Below, piece after piece: positions 56,274 through 64,000 of a stretch of DNA of 64,000 nt. This stretch comes from Deroplatys truncata. Taxonomy: Eukaryota > Arthropoda > Insecta > Mantodea > Mantidae. The DNA lies in contig CM060988.1 of the NCBI GenBank assembly GCA_030765065.1, positions 201,250,565-201,314,564 of the forward strand, given 5' to 3'. The translations under genes were made by a program, and so were the position numbers. The number at the start of each line of letters is the position of its first letter. Positions within the stretch are counted from its first letter, which is position 1. The notes below the pieces were generated by a model. That model was given only the letters and a program-made list of their open reading frames with translations, was not told where the DNA came from and did no database searches.

Positions 56274-59200
56274 AGGCATTGGGTTCATCACAGATCCTGG
56301 ATATACTATGATCCAAAGTTTACTTGCTCCTCGACAGGCTACTGACCCAAGGCATTGCGTTCATCACCCATCCTGGATATGCTATGAACCGGAGTTTGCT
56401 TGCTCCTTGACAGGCTACTGACCCAAGGCATTGGGTTCATCACAGATCCTGGATGTGCTATGAACCGGAGTTTGCTTGCTCCTCGACAGACTACTGACCC
56501 AAGGCATTGGGTTCATCACAGATCCTGGATATACTATGATCCAAAGTTTACTTGCTCCTCGACAGGCTACTCACCCAAGGCATTGGGTTCATCACCCATC
56601 CTGGATATGCTATGAACCGGAGTTTGCTTGCTCCTTGACAGGCTACTGACCCAAGGCATTGGGTTCATCACCCATCCTGGATATGCTATGAACCGGAGTT
56701 AGCTTGCTCCTCGACAGACTACTGACCCAAGGCATTGGGTTCATCACCCATCCTGGATATGCTATGATCCAGAGTTTACTTGCTCCTCGACAGGCTACTG
56801 ACCCAAGGCATTGGGTTCATCACCCATCCTGGATATGCTATGACCCGGAGTTTGCTTGCTCCTTGAAAGGCTACTGACCCAAGGCACTGGGTTCATCACC
56901 CATCCTGGATATGCTATGATCCAGAGTTTGCTTGCTCCTCGACAGGGTACTGACCCAAGGCATTGGGTTCATCACAGAACCTGGATATGCTATGAACCGG
57001 AGTTTGCTTGCTCCTCGACAGACTACTGACCCAAGGCATTGGGTTCATCACCCATCCTTGATATGCTATGATCCGGAGTTTGCTTGCTCCTCCACAGGCT
57101 ACTGACCCAAGGCATTGGGTTCATCACCCATCCTGGATATGCTATGAACCGGAGTTTGCTTGCTCCTCGACAGACTACTGACCCAAGGCATTGGGTTCAT
57201 CACAGATCCTGGATATGCTATGAACCAAAGTTTGCTTGCTCCTCGACAGGCTACTGACCCAAGGCATTGGGTTCATCACAGATCCTGGATATGCTATGAA
57301 CCAAAGTTTGCTTGCTCCTCGACAGGCTACTGACCCAAGGCATTGGGCCCATCACCCATCCTGGATATGCTATGAACCGGAGTTTGCTTGCTCCTCGACA
57401 GGCTACTGACCCAAGGCATTGGGTTCATCACAGATCCTGGATATGCTATGAACCAAAGTTTGCTTGCTCCTCGACAGGCTACTGACCCAAGGCTTTGGGT
57501 TCATTACAGATCCTGGATATGCTATGAACCAAAGTTTGCTTGCTCCTCGACAGGCCACTGACCCAAGGCATTGGGTTCATCACAGATCCTGGATATGCTA
57601 TGAACCAGAGTTTGCTTGCTCCTCGACAGGCTACTGACCCAAGGCATTGGGTTCATCACAGATCCTGGATATGCTATGAACCGGGTTTGCTTGCTCGACA
57701 CGCTACTGACCCAAGGCATTGGGTTCAGCACAGATCCTGGATATGCTATGAACCGGAGTTTGCTTGCTCGACAGGCTACTGACCCAAGGCATTGGGTTCA
57801 TCACTCATCCTGGATATGCTATGAACCGGAGTTTGCTTGCTCCTCGACAGACTACTGACCCAAGACATCGGGTTCATCACCCATCCTGGATATGCTATGA
57901 ACCAAAGTTTACTTGCTCCTCGACAGGATACTGACCCAAGGCATTGGGCCCATCACCCATCCTGGATATGCTATGAACCGGAGTTTGCGTGCTCCTCAAC
58001 AGACTACTGACCCAAGGCATTGGGTTCATCACCCATCCTTGATATGCTATGATCCGGAGTTTGCTTGCTCCTCGACAGGCTACTGACCCAAGGCATTGGG
58101 TTCATCACCCATCCTGGATATGCTATGAACCAAAGTTTACTTGCTCCTCGACAGGCTACTGACCCAAGGCATTGGGCCCATCACCCATCCTGGATATGCT
58201 ATGAACCGGAGTTTGCTTGCTCCTCGACAGGCTACTGACCCAAGGCATTGGGTTCATCACAGATCCTGGATATGCTATGAACCAAAGTTTTTTTGCTCCT
58301 CGACAGGCTACTGACCCAAGGCTTTGGGTTCATTACAGATCCTGGATATGCTATGAACCAAAGTTTGCTTGCTCCTCGACAGGCCACTGACCCAAGGCAT
58401 TGGGTTCATCACAGATCCTGGATATGCTATGAACCAGAGTTTGCTTGCTCCTCGACAGGCTACTGACCCAAGGCATTGGGTTCATCACACATCCTGGATA
58501 TGCTATGAACCGGAGTTTGCTTGCTCGAAAGGCTACTGACCCAAGGCATTGGGTTCATCACTCATCCTGGATATGCTATGAACCGGAGTTTGCTTGCTCC
58601 TCGACAGACTACTGACCCAAGACATCGGGTTCATCACCCATCCTGGATATGCTATGAAACAGAGTTTGCTTGCTCCTCGACAGACTACTGACCCAAGGCA
58701 TTGGGTTCATCACAGATCCTGGATATGCTATGAACCAAAATTTACTTGCTCCTCGACAGGCTACTGACCGAAGGCATTGGGCCCATCACCCATCCTGGAT
58801 ATGCTATGAACCGGAGTTTGCTTGCTCCTCGACAGATTACTGACCCAAGGCATTTGGTTCATCACCCATCCTTGATAGGCTATGATCCGGAGTTTGCTTG
58901 CTCCTCGACAGGCTACTGACCCAAGGCATTGGGTTCATCACCCATCCTGGATATGCTATGAACCAAAGTTTACTTGCTCCTCGACAGGCTACTGACCCAA
59001 GGCATTGGGCCCATCACCCATCCTGGATATGCTATGAACCGGAGTTTGCTTGCTCCTCGACAGGCTACTGACCCAAGGCATTGGGTTCATCACAGATCCT
59101 GGATATGCTATGAACCAAAGTTTGCTTGCTCCTCGACAGGCTACTGACCCAAGGCTTTGGGTTCATTACGGATCCTGGATATGCTATGAACCAAAGTTTG

Positions 59201-59751
59201 CTTGCTCCTCGACAGGCCACTGACCCAAGGCATTGGGTTCATCACAGATCCTGGATATGCTATGAACCAGAGTTTGCTTGCTCGACAGGCTACTGACCCA
59301 AGGCATTGGGTTCATCACACATCCTGGATATGCTATGAACCGGGTTTGCTTACTCGACAGGCTACTGACCCAAGGCATTGGGTTCAGCACAGATCCTAGA
59401 TATGCTATGAACCGGAGTTTGCTTGCTCGACAGGCTACTGACCCAAGGCATTGGGTTCTCACACATCCTGGATATGCTATGAACCGGAGTTTGCTTGCTC
59501 GACAGGCTACTGACCCAAGGCATTGGGTTCATCACACACCCTGGATATGCTATGAACCGGAGTTTGCTTGCTCGACAGGCTACTGACCCAAGGCATTGGG
59601 TTCATCAGTCATCCTGGATATGCTATGAACCGGAGTTTGCTTGCTCCTCGACAGACTACTGACCCAAGACATCGGGTTCATCACCCATCCTGGATATGCT
59701 ATGAACCAGAGTTTGCTTGCTCCTCGACAGGCTACTGACCCAAGGCATTGG
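56274..59751. repeat. 76-bp satellite array with an 11-mer higher-order repeat
   Basis: About 46 tandem monomers of GGGTTCATCACCCATCCTGG ... ACTGACCCAAGGCATT. Most are 76 bp; some lack CCT within GCTCCTCGACAGG and are 73 bp. Variant monomers recur with a period near 830 bp: the variant GGCTTTGGG at 57491, 58320 and 59153, and the variant GGGCCCATC at 57345, 57946, 58174, 58779 and 59007. Eleven monomers of 75.5 bp equal about 830 bp. Confidence 0.95.
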
Positions 59752-60792
59752 CTCTCAACTCTTTCAAAGAAGAGGGCAATCAGAAAATATTTTGTCCATC
59801 TCTTGCGGTTTCCTAGTTGTACAAAAGTCATCCAGAATCAAGAGGACTTCAGACTGTTCCCAGAAAATTCAAAATGTCCATTCTGTAATGCAAATATCTT
59901 AAACAAATAATCGTAGAAGATATTTTTGAGAAAATAAAAATAACAAATCATGTTCCACAAAAGGGTAATTTGGTGTGGGCAGATTTTGTTGAAAATCTTC
60001 GTGTCGCTTCCTATGCCAGTATGGTATTTAACCGAATGTTAGTTTTTTAAATACGCTCTTCATATATACACACAGAACCTCATGTAAAAACGATCTTTTT
60101 GGTTTCAAACACATTTTCGGTGAAATCTTAGTGTCGATATTTTTGGGTGGAATTGTGCGACCGCTTGAGTGTTGGACAGGAAATATGGAAACGCCCAGTG
60201 AGTGAAGATTCTCTCGCTACAAGGGTCAGTCTATATTCCGGGGCTGTGTATTCCCCACGGTACAATACCGGAACATGTGGCTTCTGTCTACCACCAAACT
60301 AAACTTCACACGCCCGCCCAGCCCGAGTTCAAATTTAACAGTACACAGTGTTTTACTGTAACTCGCAACAGCTCTACGTGTTCTAATGCCCAATATATCT
60401 CCACCAATTAAAACTTTACCTTTGTATTTATAAAAAAATTATGATGTGATACATTCACACAACTTTCTCTATTCTCTGTCGTTTATTAGTGGGTATACAA
60501 AGTAGTTTTACTAAAGCTTATTTTTATATCTACTTCACCTTAATCCAAATAAACTTTTGCTACATTACACATTTCGTTATATATACACATATGCATCAAG
60601 AGAACAGTGATAGTCAAATGTTTAACAACTGGACGCTATATGCTGCCTTAAAATTCCATACTCTTTCCATGACATCGCGAGAAACAACTGAAATTGACAG
60701 GACTTTAAAAGAATGGCTAAGTATGGAACAATTCGAACCGTTAATAACCGTTTCCTAGGAAATGGCTGATGCTACAAAAAAGTTATTTGAAA
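59752..60792 (+). repeat. Old family A copies
   Basis: Two eroded pieces, 59752-60150 and 60440-60792, separated by a GC-richer unassigned stretch. Confidence 0.5.
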
Positions 60793-60794
60793 TA

Positions 60795-62078
60795 CGAGGG
60801 CGGATAGATAAATCCATGACTTTGACGAGAGATAGCGTTCTAACCACAGGTTTCTTGTTTTCACCCAGGTCTTACATCTATTCTGGGTATAATCGCGGGA
60901 ATTCGTCGTCATTTGTTTCTTAGAACATTTTTGAGAGCGTTCAAAATAAGCAGATGCGTGTCGCTTCGTAGAAAATAGAGAAAACTGAATTTCCTGTTGT
61001 GATAAACCAGTACTTTTTACGTGGTAAGACGGTGAAGGAAACGGAAGAAAAGCTGGACAAGTATTATGAGGACTTGTTCCATCACATGGCATGGTTCACA
61101 GAATTTCGATGTGGCCGTTCGAGCACAAGAGATGCCGTGTGCACAGGACGGCCGGTTGAGGCCACAACAGAAGAAATGGTGAACAAAGTTCACGATGTTG
61201 CGTTGGAAGACCGCTGAGTGAAAATCCGCGAGATAGCCAAGACCGTAAACATCTCGAGTGAACGGGTGTACAACATTCTGCACGAATTTTTGGGTATGAG
61301 AAAGCTGTCAGCAAGATGGGTGCCGCGACTACTCACAGTTGAGAACAAGTGGAATCGTGTGGCCATTTCACAGGGATGTTAAAACATGTTCCAGCGCTAC
61401 CCAAGTGAGTTTTTGCGGCGTTATATCATGGTTGACGAAACTTGGATCCATTATTATCAACTTGAAGCCAAACAACAATCAAAATAGTGCATGTCTTCGG
61501 CGAACCTGCTCCAAAGAAAGCGAAAACCATTCCGTTGGCAGGAAAAATCAAGGCAGCTGTCTTTTGGAATTCACAAGGGGTGATAGACATCCACTACCTG
61601 GAAAAGGGTAAAACGATCACAGATTCATATTATGCTGAAATGCTGGATCAGTTTCACAAGGAATTGTTAAAGAAACGATCCCATTTGGTGAAGAAAAAGG
61701 TTCTCTTTCCCCAGGATAATGCATCCGCACACAAGGAAGTCATTGTCATCGCAAAGTTTGTGGAATTGGGCTACGAACTGCTACCTCAACCACCATATTC
61801 TCCAGATTTGGCTCCGAACGACTTGTTTCTCTTCGTAAATCTGAAAAGTTGGCTCGCTGGGAGGAAATTCACGTCCAGTGAACACATCATGGCAAAAACA
61901 AACCTCATATTTTGCAGACTTCGAAAAATCATATTTTTTGGAAGGGTTAAAAAAATTGGAGAAGCATTGGACAACGTGTATTGAATTGAAAGAAGACTAT
62001 GTTGAGAAATAAATCTGATTTTTTTTGAAACAATTGTTATTTTTTTTAAAAGGTTACTGCCTTATCAATCCGCCTTCG
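60795..62078 (+). mobile_element. mariner element, third copy group, TA-flanked
   Basis: TA at 60793-60794 and 62079-62080; ends CGAGGGCGGATAGATAA and its near-exact inverted counterpart. It splits an old family A copy: the bases on either side (GTTATTTGAAATA and CACTGTGTGTTTTAACG) are contiguous in other copies. The element is therefore younger than that copy. Confidence 0.9.
60999..61984 (+). pseudogene. mariner transposase, disrupted
   Basis: Frames retain VKETEEKLDKYYEDLF and the GRPVEATTEEMVNKVHDVAL part of the HTH region, then WVPRLLTVE, then MVDETWIHYYQLEAKQQSK (first catalytic aspartate, near 61430). KVLFPQDNASAHKEV (second, near 61696) and PPYSPDLAPNDLFLF (third, near 61790) lie in the long frame 61487-61984. 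In-frame stops and frame changes lie between them, so it is inactive. The C-terminus LKEDYVEK is present near 61988. Confidence 0.85.
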
Positions 62079-62616
62079 TACACTGTGTGTTTTAACGAGA
62101 TCTACATTTTCGGTAGTACGTTTTCGTCTATCGCTTAACGTTTATCAGTTATACAAGATTATACAAAATTCCTTCCGAATGAAGAGAACTTCACAGGCTA
62201 TTCCCAGACAATACAGATTAACATTTTATTTTTTAAGTGGAAAATCGAAAATTTAGAAAAAAAAGTTCCATGTAAAGGGTAGTTTGGAGTGGGGAAGTTT
62301 TCCTCAAAATGTTTATGCCGCAACTTTGGAAGGTACGAACTTGAACTTTAGTTTCTGAATTGTGATGTTCAGAGACACACAGATGCACCTTTTTCAAAAA
62401 ATGCTTTCTTAGAGGGTGGTGATTTAGGGGCTCAAAACATGTATTTTCTGTGACATCTCGATATTGAATTTTTGGGTGGAATGCAATACCCTCTCTACCT
62501 ACTATGCACATAGTAGAGAAAGTAAAAACCAATTCAAGAAGTTAAGCCTTACAAAATTCAAACCAATAACAAAGAATTTATCAGAAATGTTTAACTCTTG
62601 TACGATATCATCTACA
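62079..62616 (+). repeat. Old family A copy, continuation
   Basis: Resumes after the mariner and ends at GTAGAGAAAGT near 62522. Confidence 0.55.
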
Positions 62617-62617
62617 T

Positions 62618-62656
<39 letters not shown>
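62617..62656. repeat. Poly-T tract
   Basis: A nearly pure run of T directly before the start of a family A copy, in line with that family's T-run target preference. Confidence 0.9.
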
Positions 62657-62662
<6 letters not shown>

Positions 62663-63590
62663 TCTATTACTGCTTTATAGTAAGTAGGGGAAGTATTGTA
62701 TACCACCCAAAATTCGATGCCGAGATTTCACCGGAAATATATGTTTTGAGGGCCCATTAATGCCAAAAAAGTATTTAAAAAAAACCGTGCGTATGTGTCT
62801 GTGAACACCATAATTCAATAATGAAAACTATTAAATACCAAACTTGGCATTTAAGTTCAAGATATTCCAAGGATGACACACGAAGATTCTGAACAACCCC
62901 CCCCCGAAGCTACCCTTTACATGAAGAAATATTTTATAAAATTTTGATTTTCTCAAAATTATCTCTATGATTCAGATTAAAATAATATATATTTAAGATA
63001 TTTTCATGACAAATAAAATGCATAAATTCAATTTTCTGTGAATTCCTTCTGAAGTCTTCATTGCGAATGAGTTGTAAAACTTGTAAACCGTAAGAGACAA
63101 ACAAACTCTTACTACACAAAAAAGTGTAGATCTCGTTAAAGGATGCAAGTTATGTCAATTTTTTATTATTTTTTTAATATTTATGTATAAACTTTCTCAA
63201 GAGGAAAATCTCTATTGCTTCTCTCTCTGTCGTGGTCATGCAAAGAGAACGGAATTTCAAAAGCATCACATAGCGACCAGCTCTTAAAACATTTGACAAT
63301 GCTTAAAGCCGACTGTATTCCCCTTGCAGCATCTACAAGGAAATGTGCAATAAAGCCAGTTCTACAAATGTTTATCTCGATTAACTCGAAGTAGGCAGAA
63401 GAATACGAGTTTCTAAGAACACTTTGCGCAAGAGAAACCACATTAGATATTTTGTATAGTAAGATTTGTATATCTGTGATAAAGTCATTCAGAATGAAGA
63501 GGACCTTACAGGCTATTCCCATAAAATTCAAGATAAAGTTAAATACAAGGTAGGTTAATCATTTTTGAGAAAACCAAAAAACAACGAACA
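62657..63590 (-). repeat. Family A copy, minus, and older fragment
   Basis: ACTTTTTCTATTACTG and TAGTAAGTAGGGGAAGT start the copy; recognisable to about 63420, with an older fragment to 63590. Confidence 0.6.
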
Positions 63591-63596
63591 TTTTTA

Positions 63597-64000
63597 CGAG
63601 GGTGGATCGAAAAGTAACGCACAATATTTTCTTCTACAAAAACGTTTAATAGTTAAAACAAACAAAAAACAAACAAAAATCACAAATGAACTTGCAACTT
63701 TTACCTACTTTTCGACATAGTCACCAAGTTTCTCAACTAATTTCTCCCATCGTGATACCACTTCCAATATGCCCTGTTCTTAGAAGTCCGTTTCCGTGGA
63801 GTAAGGCCATCTGCGGACTGCTGATTTCACTTCCGCATCTGTCGCAAAGCGTTGGCCGGCCAAGAATTTCATGGGACCAAACAGATGAAAGTCCGACGGT
63901 GCAAGGTCCGGACTGTATGGTGGATGCTGGAGCACCTCCCAACCAAATTGGTGATTTTCTGACGAACAGCAGCAGCAGCAACATGGGGGCGAGCATTGCC
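63597..64000 (-). mobile_element. mariner 3' end, minus strand, continues outside window
   Basis: Preceded by TA, the end CGAGGGTGGATCGAAAAG is a mariner-type inverted repeat. On the minus strand the third catalytic region reads as fragments near 63905-63935, with ATTTGGTT and CTCCAGCATCC around it, and the usual tail before it (near 63720-63770). Disrupted; the remainder lies beyond the window. Confidence 0.75.

Noticed and set aside
56274-59751. CRISPR-like array
   Set aside because: Units are adjacent monomers with no unique spacers; it is a satellite in a eukaryotic context.

Overview
The window looks like a gene-poor, AT-rich and transposon-dense piece of an arthropod genome, most likely an insect. 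The evidence is the mix of several mariner lineages, Tc1-like elements, tRNA-derived SINEs, LINE and Helitron remnants, and one very abundant 0.85-1 kb repeat, called family A here. I see no ordinary host protein-coding gene. All assignments come from reading the sequence; no database search was run.

Layout. 1-9317: copies of family A (young and old), a possible hAT-like element, a SINE and a mariner. 9318-27968: one large element flanked by a 6-bp direct repeat (CTTGTC), read here as a non-autonomous Polinton/adintovirus-like element of 18.65 kb. 27975-41965: family A, three SINE families, LINE remnants, mariner and Helitron fragments and a weak solo-LTR candidate. 42053-55840: a Tc1-like element, a second Tc1/mariner-superfamily element, an RNase H-bearing LINE with a SINE inside it, and self-nested family A copies. 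56274-59751: a 76-bp satellite with an 11-monomer higher-order period. 59752-64000: old family A copies interrupted by one mariner and followed by the end of another.

The Polinton-like element is the most notable part. It has two 6.8-kb inverted arms (9318-16103 and 21184-27968) that are almost identical, far longer than the usual terminal repeats of Polintons. Each arm carries, from tip inward: a duplicated tip with octamer motifs (ATGCAAAT); repeats with perfect CRE motifs (TGACGTCA); a long array of units of about 140 bp, each with a box-B-like TTCGA motif as in tRNA genes; a TATA promoter; a small gene likely to encode an OB-fold-like protein; and a small basic protein of the capsid region next to capsid-like remnants. 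The centre holds a BED-type zinc-finger gene, a 3.1-kb minisatellite of 21-bp units, a broken phospholipase A2-like domain, an uninterrupted pX-like core protein with an internally duplicated module, and a trace of an adenain-like protease. I recognise no PolB, integrase or packaging ATPase, so the element is treated as a non-autonomous fossil, although some small reading frames remain whole.

Family A inserts into T-runs, often into its own copies, so the window records several rounds of insertion. The intronic repeats in the arms of the Polinton-like element share a motif with the end of family A, a link not explained by either alone.
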